A stretch of 50,215 nucleotides of DNA from Bacteroidota bacterium. Its GTDB lineage: Bacteria; Bacteroidota; Bacteroidia; Sphingobacteriales; Sphingobacteriaceae. The notes under the pieces were generated by a model, which had not been told where the DNA came from, made no database searches, and worked only from the letters and a program-made list of their open reading frames with translations. Each line of letters begins with the position of its first letter. Within the stretch, counting starts at the first letter, position 1. The translations under genes were made by a program, and so were the position numbers. The stretch lies in the NCBI GenBank assembly GCA_018266915.1, contig JAFDZM010000019.1, positions 1 through 50,215 on the forward strand, read 5' to 3'. Below, piece after piece: positions 7,279 through 16,267 of this stretch.

Positions 7279-8997
7279 TTATTTAAAAAAATATGCGGAA
7301 AATTGCGAAATATTATCCTTATTATCAGTAACGGTTAAGTCAAATATATGTTTACCCGAAGTTAAATCCTTGTCGAATTTATAGCTTAAAACTTTGGTTT
7401 TGTAATCCCATTCCATCAATACCCATTTGCCGTCGATTTTACCCGCATAGGTTCTTATTCCAGACATGTTATCGCCGATCTTAAAAGCAATACGCTGTAT
7501 TTTGGTCATGTTGCTGCCGTTTTTGATGTTGAGTGGATGAATAACCGGAGGGACCGAGTCGATACGGATATAGTAATCGCCAAAAGTGCGGGCACTGGCT
7601 TTAAGGTAACCGTTGTCATAAGTCCCGCCTTCGCAAACGCCATTAGCATTCATAATTACCGCTTTGCCTATTTTATCGCCAATTTTATCATCCGGTTTTA
7701 TCCATATCTCAAATGTGTCATTGATTGGCGTAAAATGATTATGGATATGATGAATAGCCGAATACATGCCCGGTCTTGCGGGTGAGGCTGAATAAGTAAA
7801 ATTCAAATCATCATATAAATTGCCAACCGGTACAACTACCTTCAGGTTGTCAGCATTAAACTCATTCTGTTTATCGTAATGAAATAATGTTGTTCCAGCA
7901 GGAGCGGGGATAGTTGCGCTTTTAGCTGAACTGGATTTTACCTTGATGTCTAACGTAGAAGTATTTCCGGCAATGTCTTTTACTACATATTCTACATTAT
8001 GCACGTCATCATCAGTAAAATTAACTACACCGCGATTTACTGACTGAGGATATAGCGTAATCTTGCTGCCCGGCAGGATAAAACACTTTTGAATAAAACG
8101 GTGGGAGCTTAAAAAAGTAGGATAATCGATATAAGCATTTATGGAATGTGTTTGATCAAAAGCAAAGCGTTCAACTGCAAAAGTGTACACGGTAATACCA
8201 TCAACTTTTAATTCGATAGAGTAGATGCCATTATGATTAAATGAAGTGCTGTTCATATCGGTGGCGGTGATGCCAAAGCCGGTTTCGCCATTTACATTGA
8301 TTACTTGTGGTTTTAGTAAATGATAATGTCCTGTCGCACCTTTCACTGCAAAAAATTGCCTTGGAGTTTTTTCGCTGAATGGCGCATCACCCAGGTGATA
8401 AACACAAATAGTGCCTAAGGTAGGGGGAACATGATCAGGTATTGTCAGCCCAAACAATTGGGGGTTGATAGTCTGCTCAGTTTGGGTATCCCTTATTTCA
8501 AAATGTAAATGAGGACCCGCAGAAGCACCCGCATTACCTGACCAGGCAATCACATCATCCTTGCAAACCATGGCCTGTGTTGGTGGTAATTTAAAATCGA
8601 CCTCGAAGCTTTGCGTCTCGTATTGCTGCTTGCGTACTATTTCTTCCAGTTGCGGACTAAAACGTTCGATATGTCCATAAACTGTCGTAAATCCATTAGG
8701 GTGGGTAACATAGATAGCATTCCCAAAGCCACCGAATTGAACCCGCAGGCGGGATATATAACCATCATAAGCTGCATGAACCGGGTAACCCGTGCGTCCA
8801 TTAGTTTTAAAATCAAGGCCCGAGTGAAAATGCTCCGGACGCAGCTCACCGAATGAACCAGCCGTACTTGGCGGCAGGTCTAACGGATAGCGGAAAAAGT
8901 TTTTTGGATACTGCTGAGTTTGAATAGGTGCCTGCGCAAAACAGTTCATAGCAAGACCTAAACAGGCGGTATAAAAGACAATAAATTTTTTAAACAT
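7279..8997 (-). CDS. Secreted M23-family zinc metallopeptidase
   Basis: A 572-residue protein with signal peptide MFKKFIVFYTACLGLAMNCFAQ. The N-terminal third is a LytM/peptidase M23 domain with zinc ligands His58 and Asp62 (HFHSGLD), the conserved GGFGNAIYVTHPNGFTTVYGH strand and His163/His165 in GPHLHFEIRD. This family cuts peptidoglycan cross-bridges. The remaining ~390 residues are beta-rich, with Ig-like segments such as DIAGNTSTLDIKV and DNMSGIRTYAGKIDGKWVLMEWD, probably binding or structural modules. It is predicted to act in the periplasm or at the cell surface in wall remodelling. It starts 2 nt after the FAH-family gene and is followed at once by bcp. Confidence 0.92.
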   Translation of the reverse strand: MFKKFIVFYTACLGLAMNCFAQAPIQTQQYPKNFFRYPLDLPPSTAGSFGELRPEHFHSGLDFKTNGRTGYPVHAAYDGYISRLRVQFGGFGNAIYVTHPNGFTTVYGHIERFSPQLEEIVRKQQYETQSFEVDFKLPPTQAMVCKDDVIAWSGNAGASAGPHLHFEIRDTQTEQTINPQLFGLTIPDHVPPTLGTICVYHLGDAPFSEKTPRQFFAVKGATGHYHLLKPQVINVNGETGFGITATDMNSTSFNHNGIYSIELKVDGITVYTFAVERFAFDQTHSINAYIDYPTFLSSHRFIQKCFILPGSKITLYPQSVNRGVVNFTDDDVHNVEYVVKDIAGNTSTLDIKVKSSSAKSATIPAPAGTTLFHYDKQNEFNADNLKVVVPVGNLYDDLNFTYSASPARPGMYSAIHHIHNHFTPINDTFEIWIKPDDKIGDKIGKAVIMNANGVCEGGTYDNGYLKASARTFGDYYIRIDSVPPVIHPLNIKNGSNMTKIQRIAFKIGDNMSGIRTYAGKIDGKWVLMEWDYKTKVLSYKFDKDLTSGKHIFDLTVTDNKDNISQFSAYFFK

Positions 8998-8999
8998 GC

Positions 9000-9611
9000 T
9001 TATTTAACGTAAAAATCAAGCATTTTCACATCTTCAATATAACCTTCCAGGCGGTCGCCTATTTTTACCCTGCCTACACCTTCGGGGGTGCCGGTAAATA
9101 TCAGGTCGCCTTTTTTGAGTGTGATGTATCTTGATACAAAGGCTATTATACGTTCAAAAGAGAATAAAAGGTCTTTGGTATTTCCGTGTTGGCGCAGTTC
9201 TCCGTTGATATCAAGCTTGAAATTTAAATTATACAGATCTTTAAAGTTAGCTTTAGGTACAAAATTGCTGATCGGCGCCGATCCGTCAAATCCTTTAGCT
9301 AGCTCCCATGGCAGCCCTTTTTCTTTATGACGCTGCTGAATATCACGTGCGGTAAAATCAACTCCCAAACCGATCTCTTCAAAATAATTGCCGGCAAAAT
9401 TTTCATTAATATGTTTCCCTTCCTTGCTGATCTTTAGCACTAACTCAATCTCATGATGAACATCTTCCGAAAAATCAGGATGATAAAAAGGTTTGTTATC
9501 TTTCAGTATCGCTGTATCCGGTTTCATAAATATTACCGGGGTGGTTGGTACAGGATTGTTCAGCTCTTTAGCATGCTCCGCATAATTGCGGCCTATGGCA
9601 ATTATTTTCAT
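9000..9611 (-). CDS. Fumarylacetoacetate hydrolase (FAH) family protein
   Basis: A 203-residue cytoplasmic protein of the FAH fold. The metal ligands are visible as Glu54 and Glu56 in HHEIELVL and Asp85 in GVDFTARD. The family signature is clear in GRNYAEHAKELNNPVP and in the C-terminal FTGTPEGVG and KIGDRLEGYIE. Small single-domain members include acylpyruvases and oxaloacetate decarboxylases/tautomerases (FAHD1/YcgM-like). The substrate cannot be told from sequence, but FAHD1-like activity is the best guess. It is the first gene of a tight minus-strand series with the M23 peptidase and bcp. Confidence 0.92.
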   Translation of the reverse strand: MKIIAIGRNYAEHAKELNNPVPTTPVIFMKPDTAILKDNKPFYHPDFSEDVHHEIELVLKISKEGKHINENFAGNYFEEIGLGVDFTARDIQQRHKEKGLPWELAKGFDGSAPISNFVPKANFKDLYNLNFKLDINGELRQHGNTKDLLFSFERIIAFVSRYITLKKGDLIFTGTPEGVGRVKIGDRLEGYIEDVKMLDFYVK

Positions 9612-9639
9612 AGTATTTGTAAAATGCCAAAGCTAATGA

Positions 9640-9770
9640 ATTGGTTGATTAATAGAAGTTGTATTGGTTGTATTAGTTAAACTGGTTGTATTAGTTGTAA
9701 TTGTAGGTCACATAGGCAGAATGGTTTGAACTACTTCAACCAGTACAACTTCTTCAACCAACTACAATAC
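9640..9770. repeat. Intergenic inverted-repeat module, GTTGTATTAGTTG family (copy 1)
   Basis: Left arm with iterated words TTGTATTGGTTGTATTAGTT and GGTTGTATTAGTTGTAATTG (~9655-9703); right arm with inverted words TTCAACCAGTACAACTTC and TTCAACCAACTACAATAC (~9737-9770). The right arm runs into the next gene: it supplies the TAG stop and the last two codons (Val, Leu) of the T9SS-signal protein. Related copies lie at 12408-12516 and 26278-26368. Confidence 0.75.
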
Positions 9771-10262
9771 AGAAATCCTCTTGATCACCGATTCAGTACC
9801 GGCAACAACGCGGATGAAGTAGAAACCGCGTGATAATTTGTTGCTGATGGGGTAGGTAAAACTTTGTTCGCCCGAGCCAATCCTTTGTGATACCAGGGTA
9901 ATCACTTCGTTACCCAGAACATCCATTACTTTAACAGTGACCAGGGCGTTGCGCGATAATACGTATTTGATATTGATCTGATCGGTAACCGGGTTGGGAT
10001 AAACCTGCACATCGGTAAGCAGCTTATCATCTGTACGGGTCACATTTATTTTAGCAGTTGAAGTAACAGCAGGTTTTAATGGCGGTAAAGCTAAATGCAA
10101 GCCGCTTTTTGGGTACGAAGATTTAGTAACACCGAGTTTGGTTTTAGCGAGATGCACAGTTGTATCTGATCTGTTGGCTTGAAAAGCAAAGGCAATATTT
10201 ATCGTTAATGCAAGCGCAAGCAATATGATCCACGAAAAAATATTAGTATAGTTTTGCCTCAT
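9762..10262 (-). CDS. Short protein with T9SS type A C-terminal sorting domain
   Basis: A 166-residue protein started at the ATG at 10262; an in-frame TTG two codons upstream is less likely. Residues 1-27 form a signal peptide (WIILLALALTINIAFAF). Residues ~28-83 are a basic, low-complexity linker. Residues 84-166 are a complete T9SS type A sorting domain: VQVYPNP (YPNP at 88-91), then TVKVMDVLGNEVITL and a terminal SRGFYFIRVVAG...KRISVL. This domain directs cargo through the T9SS for release or surface anchoring. Here there is no catalytic or adhesive domain, so the protein is a signal with almost no cargo. Its last codons lie in an intergenic repeat arm. PorT and PorG in this window show the T9SS itself exists. 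Confidence 0.88.
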   Translation of the reverse strand: MRQNYTNIFSWIILLALALTINIAFAFQANRSDTTVHLAKTKLGVTKSSYPKSGLHLALPPLKPAVTSTAKINVTRTDDKLLTDVQVYPNPVTDQINIKYVLSRNALVTVKVMDVLGNEVITLVSQRIGSGEQSFTYPISNKLSRGFYFIRVVAGTESVIKRISVL

Positions 10263-10455
10263 GCTCAAATCTCTTGTACAAAAATAGAAATAATGTAGCT
10301 AGGAATTAATACCAAATACCTTTTAAAGAATATTTTAACAAAATTTAACAAAATGGGTTTTATTATTGAATATTTGCGGAAATTTATAATGTAAAGTACA
10401 CACTAAGAGTTATAAATTTTAGTAGCAAATAAGTTAATAACTTTTAACGCTAAAA

Positions 10456-12399
10456 ATGCATAAAGACCTCCAAAAGCTATCACTTGCCGGCCTTCTGATA
10501 AGTCTTGGTATAATTTACGGTGACATAGGCACTTCTCCGTTATACGTTTTTAAAGAAATTGTAGGAACCCAACCGGTTTCAGAAACATTAATATTAGGCG
10601 GGATATCCTGTATCTTTTGGACGCTTACACTACAAACGACTTTAAAATATGTAGTGATCACCTTACAAGCTGATAACAAAGGTGAGGGTGGTATTTTTTC
10701 ATTGTTCTCGCTGGTAAGGCGTAAGGCTAAATGGCTTATCGTACCTGCGGTTGTAGGGGGCTGCGCACTATTAGCCGATGGTATTATCACGCCGCCAATC
10801 ACCATATCAGCTGCCATTGAAGGGCTTACTATTGAATTTCCGCATCTGCATACGGTAACTATTGTTATTATTATAATCGCTGCATTGTTCGTTATACAAC
10901 AATTCGGTACATCGCTGGTGGGCAAAGCTTTCGGTCCGGTTATGTTTCTTTGGTTTACAATGGTAGGGGCATTAGGCATATCGTATGTTGTACAGATGCC
11001 TTCAATCATAAAAGCTTTAAATCCTTATTATGCCCTGGCATTGCTGACCAGCAGTAACTATAATGCATTTTTGGTACTCGGTGCTGTGTTCCTGTGTACA
11101 ACCGGGGCCGAAGCGCTCTATTCAGATTTGGGCCACTGCGGGCGAAAGAACATACGCATCAGCTGGATATATGTGAAAAGCTGCCTGGTACTTAATTACC
11201 TGGGACAAGGGGTATGGCTGCTGGGCAACAATGGAAAAGTGCTCAATCTGAGTGTGCATAACCCTTTTTATGAGATCATGCCCCAGCGGTTTTTGATATA
11301 TGGTATAGCCATAGCTACCGTTGCGGCCATCATCGCCAGCCAGGCACTTATTTCGGGTTCATTTACGCTTATTGCGGAAGCAGTGCGACTCAATTTGTGG
11401 CCAAAAGTAAAGATTAATTACCCCACTGAACAGAAGGGGCAATTATATGTGCCAAGCGTTAACTGGCTGCTTTGCGGTGGTTGTATTGGTGTTGTTTTAT
11501 TGTTCAAACATTCAGACCAGATGGGGGCTGCTTATGGTTTAAGTATTACCGTGGCGATGCTGATGACGACTATCCTGGTGTCCAAATTCCTGGCAAAGCG
11601 AAAGTTTCCTCCCTATATTATTTGGATATTTCTGGCAGTGTATTTAGTTATAGAAATTACCTTCCTGTCGGGTAACCTGGTTAAGTTTATCCACGGCGGC
11701 TGGTTTACTTTATCAGTAGGTGCCCTATTGTTTGGCATTATGTGGACCTGGCACATAGCACGCAAGATCAGGAACCGCTATGTGAAGTTTATCAATATCG
11801 AGGATTACTATACCATATTGAAAGAACTAAGCGAGGACGAAACAGTTCCGAAATATGCATCGCAATTGGTATACCTTACCAGTGCAAATTTTGATACTGA
11901 AGTTGAATCTAAAATTATTTATTCCATCCTGCAAAAACAGCCGAAACGGGCAGATGTTTACTGGCTGGTGCATGTGGATGTAGTGGACGAACCATACAGA
12001 AGAGAATATGAAGTAACGTTCCTGGTGCCCAATAAAGTGATCCGTATTGACTTTAAACTGGGTTTCCGTGTTGAACAGCAGATCAACCTATTGTTTAGAA
12101 AGGTAGTTGAAGACCTGGTGAAAAAAGGAGAGGTAAATATTACCAGTACATATAAATCTCTAAACAAGCATAAAATAGTAGGTGATTTCAGGTTTGTAGT
12201 GATAGAGAAGGTATTATCCCGCTCACATAAGTTATCATTCTACGAGCGTGTTGTTATGCTGGTCTATAATTACCTCAAACAGGCCAGTTTATCGGAAGAA
12301 CGCGGTTTTGGATTGGATCTGAGTTTCGTAACTGTAGAGAAAGTGCCGCTAATGCTTACCGATCCGGAGGTGGTTGATATTCAGAGGATCGGTGGTTAA
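10456..12399 (+). CDS. kup: Kup-family potassium uptake transporter
   Basis: A 647-residue inner-membrane potassium/proton symporter of the KUP/HAK/KT family. The N-terminal signature GIIYGDIGTSPLYVFKEIVG is followed by about 12 transmembrane segments (residues ~12-435). These include KVVITLQADNKGEGGIFSLFSL-type and ADGIITPPITISAAIEGL motifs, GTTGAEALYSDLGHCGRKNI and ALISGSFTLIAEA. A soluble C-terminal domain of ~200 residues follows. Length and motif order match E. coli Kup. It is transcribed alone, diverging from the T9SS-signal gene across 190 nt that include AATATTTG at 10369-10376, one mismatch from the -7 consensus. Confidence 0.95.
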   Translation: MHKDLQKLSLAGLLISLGIIYGDIGTSPLYVFKEIVGTQPVSETLILGGISCIFWTLTLQTTLKYVVITLQADNKGEGGIFSLFSLVRRKAKWLIVPAVVGGCALLADGIITPPITISAAIEGLTIEFPHLHTVTIVIIIIAALFVIQQFGTSLVGKAFGPVMFLWFTMVGALGISYVVQMPSIIKALNPYYALALLTSSNYNAFLVLGAVFLCTTGAEALYSDLGHCGRKNIRISWIYVKSCLVLNYLGQGVWLLGNNGKVLNLSVHNPFYEIMPQRFLIYGIAIATVAAIIASQALISGSFTLIAEAVRLNLWPKVKINYPTEQKGQLYVPSVNWLLCGGCIGVVLLFKHSDQMGAAYGLSITVAMLMTTILVSKFLAKRKFPPYIIWIFLAVYLVIEITFLSGNLVKFIHGGWFTLSVGALLFGIMWTWHIARKIRNRYVKFINIEDYYTILKELSEDETVPKYASQLVYLTSANFDTEVESKIIYSILQKQPKRADVYWLVHVDVVDEPYRREYEVTFLVPNKVIRIDFKLGFRVEQQINLLFRKVVEDLVKKGEVNITSTYKSLNKHKIVGDFRFVVIEKVLSRSHKLSFYERVVMLVYNYLKQASLSEERGFGLDLSFVTVEKVPLMLTDPEVVDIQRIGG

Positions 12400-12407
12400 T
12401 GGGTTAT

Positions 12408-12516
12408 ACGGGTTGAAGATGTTGTAGTGGTTGTATTAGTTGAATTGGTAAAAGACTCTGTCAGCAAAATCTTTAAATCACTATAACCATTACAACCACT
12501 TCAACCAATACAACTT
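12408..12516. repeat. Intergenic inverted-repeat module, GTTGTATTAGTTG family (copy 2)
   Basis: Left arm ~12410-12450 (GGTTGTATTAGTTGAATTGG), spacer ~32 nt, inverted right arm ~12483-12516 (ACAACCACTTCAACCAATAC). It fills the gap between the convergent kup and SemiSWEET genes, ending exactly at the SemiSWEET stop at 12517, and could serve as a two-way terminator. Confidence 0.75.
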
Positions 12517-12780
12517 TTATTTATACCTAATCTTATAGACAAGTATAATACTTGCAAAAATAAATGTGATCACATTCGCAATGGCTACAGGCAAACTGTG
12601 ACTTAATACACCGTACATTAGCCAAAAAAATGTACCTGCCGTGAAAAGCATATACATGTATAAAGAGATTCCCGAAGTATCTTTAGTTTGAATGGTTTTA
12701 ATAGCCTGCGGCAAAAATGAAACGGTGGTACCGAACGCAGCCAGGTAACCGATAATATCGATGTAATTAAGATTCTTCAT
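12517..12780 (-). CDS. SemiSWEET-family sugar transporter
   Basis: An 87-residue membrane protein with three transmembrane helices (~8-26, 38-58, 65-84). It has the PQ-loop/SemiSWEET motif FGTTVSFLPQAIKTIQTKDTSGIS in helix 1 and a conserved Pro-Asn pair region in PVAIANVI of helix 3. Bacterial SemiSWEETs dimerise to form a small sugar facilitator. Size and topology match the family exactly; the actual sugar is unknown. It is convergent with kup and 58 nt from the start of the 12837-14555 permease gene's 3' side, so it may share the upstream transcript. Confidence 0.88.
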   Translation of the reverse strand: MKNLNYIDIIGYLAAFGTTVSFLPQAIKTIQTKDTSGISLYMYMLFTAGTFFWLMYGVLSHSLPVAIANVITFIFASIILVYKIRYK

Positions 12781-12836
12781 GGGGTGATAGATAGACGCGA
12801 TTACCGTAAATAAACAACTTTTTTATTTGTAGCAAT

Positions 12837-14555
12837 TTATTCTAAACCTTTTATCGTTTTGACGTCTTCATTATTCATTTTACTGTTTTTGTAGCTGTAA
12901 GTGAAATAGATGACCAAACCAATTATCAGCCACGCAAGGAAACGTATCCAGTTGGTGTAGCCTAATTCGGTCATCAGGTAAAAACAGCTCAAAAGCCCTA
13001 AGACGGGTATTAACGATAGATTTTTGATAAATGCCACTACCGTTAATATTGCCGAAAGAATAATGAAAATAAAGAACGGGAAATTTTCATGAGCATTGTT
13101 GCTGGTAAATAATCCGACAATATTGTTCCAGAAAAAGTAAACGCCGCCAATAAAAATTACAGGGGCAATCCATTTAGCGTTGACATAAGGCAGATGAAAC
13201 CGACCGGTTTGAGCGGCTTCACGTGGTAGCAATAAAACACCTCCGCAAACTAAAACGAATGCGAAAAGGGTGCCGATACTTGTCAAGTCGGTAACGATGG
13301 TTAGGTTGACAAACAATGCTGGCACAGCAACCACAATACCTGTTATGATAGTTGCAAATGACGGTGTATGGTATTTGGGATGTATTTTTGAAAATACTTT
13401 TGGCAAAAGACCGTCGCGGCTCATGCTCATCCATATACGCGGCTGTCCCAATTGGAATATCAATAATACGCTGGCTGTTGCAATGACTGCACTAAATGAT
13501 ATTATGCCACTAAGCTTTGTTAAATGAACTTTATTGAACACATAGGCTAACGGGTCGCCAACAGCCAGATCTTTATAACTGACCATGCCGGTGAGCACTA
13601 AAGCGATAAGAATGTAAAGTACTGTACAAATGATAAGTGAATAGATCATACCACGTGGCAAGTCGCGTTGAGGTTTACGGCATTCTTCGGCAGTGGTTGA
13701 GATTGCGTCAAACCCGATATAGGCAAAAAATACGCCCGATACCCCTTTCATTACGCCACTAAAACCATTAGGCAAAAATGGGTGCCAGTTGGCAGGTGTT
13801 ACATAGAAAAAGCCTACAGCGATCACCACCAATACGATGGCGATCTTTAAAATTACCATGGCGTTGGTAGCTTTTTTGGTTTCGCGAATGCCTATATAAA
13901 CCAGGTAAGTGATAATAACGGTTATGAGTAACGCAGGCATATTGGCAATAAACTTTATGCCTCCGAAGCCCGGAGCAGAGTCCCATGCCAAGGCATTTTC
14001 TTTAAGTGTATCGGTTATCGCGGAAAAATTGTGACTGGCAGTAAAAGCCTGAACGTCTCTATGTGCATTATAAGCTGTGAAGTAGTCGACAGTAAGGTAT
14101 TCCGGAACATGGATGTGAAAGCCTTCAAGCAGATTAACAAAGTATGTGCTCCATGATATGGCTACGGCAATGTTTCCGATTGCATACTCCATTAAAAGGT
14201 CCCAGCCAATGATCCATGCAATTAATTCGCCAAATGAAGCATAGGCATAGGTATATGCACTACCCGATACAGGTATACGTGAGGCAAATTCGGCATAGCA
14301 CAATGCTGAAAAGCCACAGGTGATTGCGGTGATGATGAATAGAATAGTAACACCGGGACCACCGTTAAATGAAGCCAGGCCAATAGTCGAAAATATTCCT
14401 GCACCCACTACGGCGGCTATGCCCATTAGGGTAAGGTCTTTAACATTAAGTTCTTTTTTTAGATGTGAGCCTGTATGTTCGGAATCTCCAAAGCCGCTTT
14501 CAACATCGGCTAATATCCTGGTTATTGATTTTTTACGGAATATACCTTTCGACAT
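12837..14555 (-). CDS. APC-family amino acid permease (cationic amino acid transporter-like)
   Basis: A 572-residue inner-membrane transporter with about 12-14 transmembrane helices. The APC hallmark in helix 1 is LMGIAAVVGAGIFSTIGL; ALCYAEFASRIPVSGSAYTYAYASFGELIAWIIGWDLLMEYA follows in helices 2-3, and GVFFAYIGFDAISTTAEECRKPQRDLPRG in helix 6 and its loop. These are characteristic of the CAT/YfnA subgroup. The likely reaction is uptake or exchange of amino acids driven by a cation gradient; substrate specificity is unresolved. It diverges from the PAP2 phosphatase gene across only 80 nt, so the two promoters sit close together. Confidence 0.92.
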   Translation of the reverse strand: MSKGIFRKKSITRILADVESGFGDSEHTGSHLKKELNVKDLTLMGIAAVVGAGIFSTIGLASFNGGPGVTILFIITAITCGFSALCYAEFASRIPVSGSAYTYAYASFGELIAWIIGWDLLMEYAIGNIAVAISWSTYFVNLLEGFHIHVPEYLTVDYFTAYNAHRDVQAFTASHNFSAITDTLKENALAWDSAPGFGGIKFIANMPALLITVIITYLVYIGIRETKKATNAMVILKIAIVLVVIAVGFFYVTPANWHPFLPNGFSGVMKGVSGVFFAYIGFDAISTTAEECRKPQRDLPRGMIYSLIICTVLYILIALVLTGMVSYKDLAVGDPLAYVFNKVHLTKLSGIISFSAVIATASVLLIFQLGQPRIWMSMSRDGLLPKVFSKIHPKYHTPSFATIITGIVVAVPALFVNLTIVTDLTSIGTLFAFVLVCGGVLLLPREAAQTGRFHLPYVNAKWIAPVIFIGGVYFFWNNIVGLFTSNNAHENFPFFIFIILSAILTVVAFIKNLSLIPVLGLLSCFYLMTELGYTNWIRFLAWLIIGLVIYFTYSYKNSKMNNEDVKTIKGLE

Positions 14556-14623
14556 GCAGTTAGTTATTGACTAAGCCCAAACATAACTATTTTTTTGCAT
14601 TGAATTACATAGCAGATTTTCTA

Positions 14624-14631
14624 TTAACTTG
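14624..14631 (+). promoter_or_regulatory. Near-consensus -7 box just before the PAP2 gene
   Basis: TTAACTTG lies 4 nt before the ATG at 14636, and TTG at 14600-14602 is 21 nt upstream, fitting a Bacteroidota -33/-7 pair. If real, the transcript would start at or next to the start codon. Confidence 0.35.
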
Positions 14632-14635
14632 CGCC

Positions 14636-15289
14636 ATGAAAACGAGTATGAATGAGGTATTGAGGCGTATAAAATCGTTTTTGATCCCTTATTTAGTGAT
14701 TTTATGCATTTGCCTGGTGATCAAATTGGTTTACACCAAAGCGGATATTTACTTCGCCGTAAATGCACATTACAGCCCGTTTGCCGACGCGATTGAACCT
14801 TATGTGACCGACATCGGTAATGGCTGGACATGCATAGCTATTGCCGCAATGTTTGCGTTGTTTAGCTATAGGAAAGCATTTCTGTTAGTAACTGCTTGGG
14901 GCTTTACTTCAATTTCGGCACAAATATTAAAATACATATTTGATGCACCCCGACCTAAATTATATTTTAAAGATCAGCTTAGCAGGATCCATTTTGTTAA
15001 GACGGTTAAAATTTTGAGTTTGCATAGCTTTCCGTCGGGGCATACCATTACTGCATTCACAATGGCTGTGATATTCACCTACTGGAGTAAGAACAAGGCC
15101 TGGGGGCCCTTATTCTTACTCATTGCTGTTATGGTAGGCTATTCGCGTATGTATTTAAGCGAACATTTTTTCGAGGATGTTACCGCCGGGTCAGTTATCG
15201 GGGTAATCCTGACGGTTATCTGGCTTTATTGGCTCGATAACAAAAGTTTTATTCAGCGGCCCAAATGGCAAAAAGGGCTGTTGAATTAA
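14636..15289 (+). CDS. PAP2-superfamily membrane phosphatase
   Basis: A 217-residue protein started at the ATG at 14636; the in-frame TTG at 14567 would add an atypical 23-residue leader. It has about six transmembrane segments. The three-part phosphatidic acid phosphatase type 2 signature is complete: KYIFDAPRPK, SFPSGHTITAF and SRMYLSEHFFEDV, which supply the catalytic His residues and phosphate-binding Arg/Lys. Such proteins hydrolyse phosphatidate, phosphatidylglycerophosphate or undecaprenyl pyrophosphate at the periplasmic face. An undecaprenyl pyrophosphatase (PgpB/BacA-like) role would fit the envelope-rich surroundings, but the substrate is not fixed by sequence. Confidence 0.9.
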   Translation: MKTSMNEVLRRIKSFLIPYLVILCICLVIKLVYTKADIYFAVNAHYSPFADAIEPYVTDIGNGWTCIAIAAMFALFSYRKAFLLVTAWGFTSISAQILKYIFDAPRPKLYFKDQLSRIHFVKTVKILSLHSFPSGHTITAFTMAVIFTYWSKNKAWGPLFLLIAVMVGYSRMYLSEHFFEDVTAGSVIGVILTVIWLYWLDNKSFIQRPKWQKGLLN

Positions 15290-15315
15290 AAATCCTCACC
15301 TTTTGGAGAGGATTT
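15290..15315. terminator. Two-way hairpin terminator
   Basis: AAATCCTC (15290-15297) pairs with GAGGATTT (15308-15315), with an overlapping alternative CCTCACC/GGTGAGG stem to 15323. It lies between the convergent PAP2 and 15326-15985 genes and can serve both. Confidence 0.7.
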
Positions 15316-15325
15316 AGGTGAGGCT

Positions 15326-15985
15326 TTAAGCAAACTGACCACTGTCTCTTTTACGGAATATCAGCCATACTACCAAGCCGGCAATTACTATACCTCCTGC
15401 GATCTCGATCACAGTATAAGTACTGTTAGATGTCTGAGGACGGGTATCTACATACTGATCATTTCGTTGTAACTCTGGCGAAAGTTTAATAGATGAAAAA
15501 TAAGCTTTTGATTCACCTTTTATCAGGTCTTTCCGTGTATCGCCGTAACCGTACTCAAAGGTATAGGTAGCGTCCTTTGTGTATAGTAAAATAAAGTCCC
15601 TGTACTGGCTTTCGCCGTTAGGGTCATTCTGAAACAGCGTGAATGCCTTTGCCTTTAACGTGCCTATTGTAGTGTCGCGAACGTTTTGCGCGCTACCGTT
15701 ACCGCTTAAACTTTCAATGCCTTGAATGTATTTTTTTAAAACAGCGTTAAGATCATTTTCCTTTTGCAGTGGTTGATTGCCTTTGGCATTCGCCTGGCGG
15801 ATAGCGATCATATAACCAAGGTCGGACTTACCTGTATAAATCTGCTGACCTAATGTATCTTTTTTAGTATAAGATGATGGTAATGAAACGTTTACCAGGC
15901 TATCAAGCTTAACTGACTTTAACGCTTGCCCGAATACTGCATTCACCGAAAACAGTATGGCAAATATTATAATTAGCTTCTTCAT
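15326..15985 (-). CDS. Exported hypothetical protein with C-terminal membrane anchor
   Basis: A 219-residue protein started at the ATG at 15985, which gives the signal peptide MKKLIIIFAILFSVNAVFGQ; a longer in-frame start would bury it. The mature domain begins SVKLDSLVNVSLPSSYTKKD and ends with AYFSSIKL. A linker, one transmembrane helix (TVIEIAGGIVIAGLVVWLIF) and a basic tail (RKRDSG) follow, so the domain is periplasmic and tethered to the inner membrane. No named family is recognised. The opening and closing segments resemble those of the secreted protein at 1411-1941, pointing to a shared fold. It ends at the hairpin at 15290-15315. Confidence 0.78.
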   Translation of the reverse strand: MKKLIIIFAILFSVNAVFGQALKSVKLDSLVNVSLPSSYTKKDTLGQQIYTGKSDLGYMIAIRQANAKGNQPLQKENDLNAVLKKYIQGIESLSGNGSAQNVRDTTIGTLKAKAFTLFQNDPNGESQYRDFILLYTKDATYTFEYGYGDTRKDLIKGESKAYFSSIKLSPELQRNDQYVDTRPQTSNSTYTVIEIAGGIVIAGLVVWLIFRKRDSGQFA

Positions 15986-16267
15986 ATTGCTTATATAAAC
16001 TGTCAAAAACGGCAAATAGTTTAATATAATTACAATAAGTAATTTGATCGACTTATTAATTGCTTGATAATAAGTATTTTATGTGCGATAATAATGGCCT
16101 ATTTTACACTTAGGCGACAATGCAATAAATATGATGGGTAAAATCAGCATGAATATTAATTTATAATTCTTTTTAGGAAAAAAATGTTAGTATAGGTTAT
16201 AGGATATTAAATAAAAACCCGTATACTTGACAAAAAATAATTAATAACTTAAATCTTATTACAAAAA

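Noticed and set aside
10515..11009. 164-codon open frame antisense to kup
   Set aside because: Mirror of transmembrane codons of kup; no independent support.
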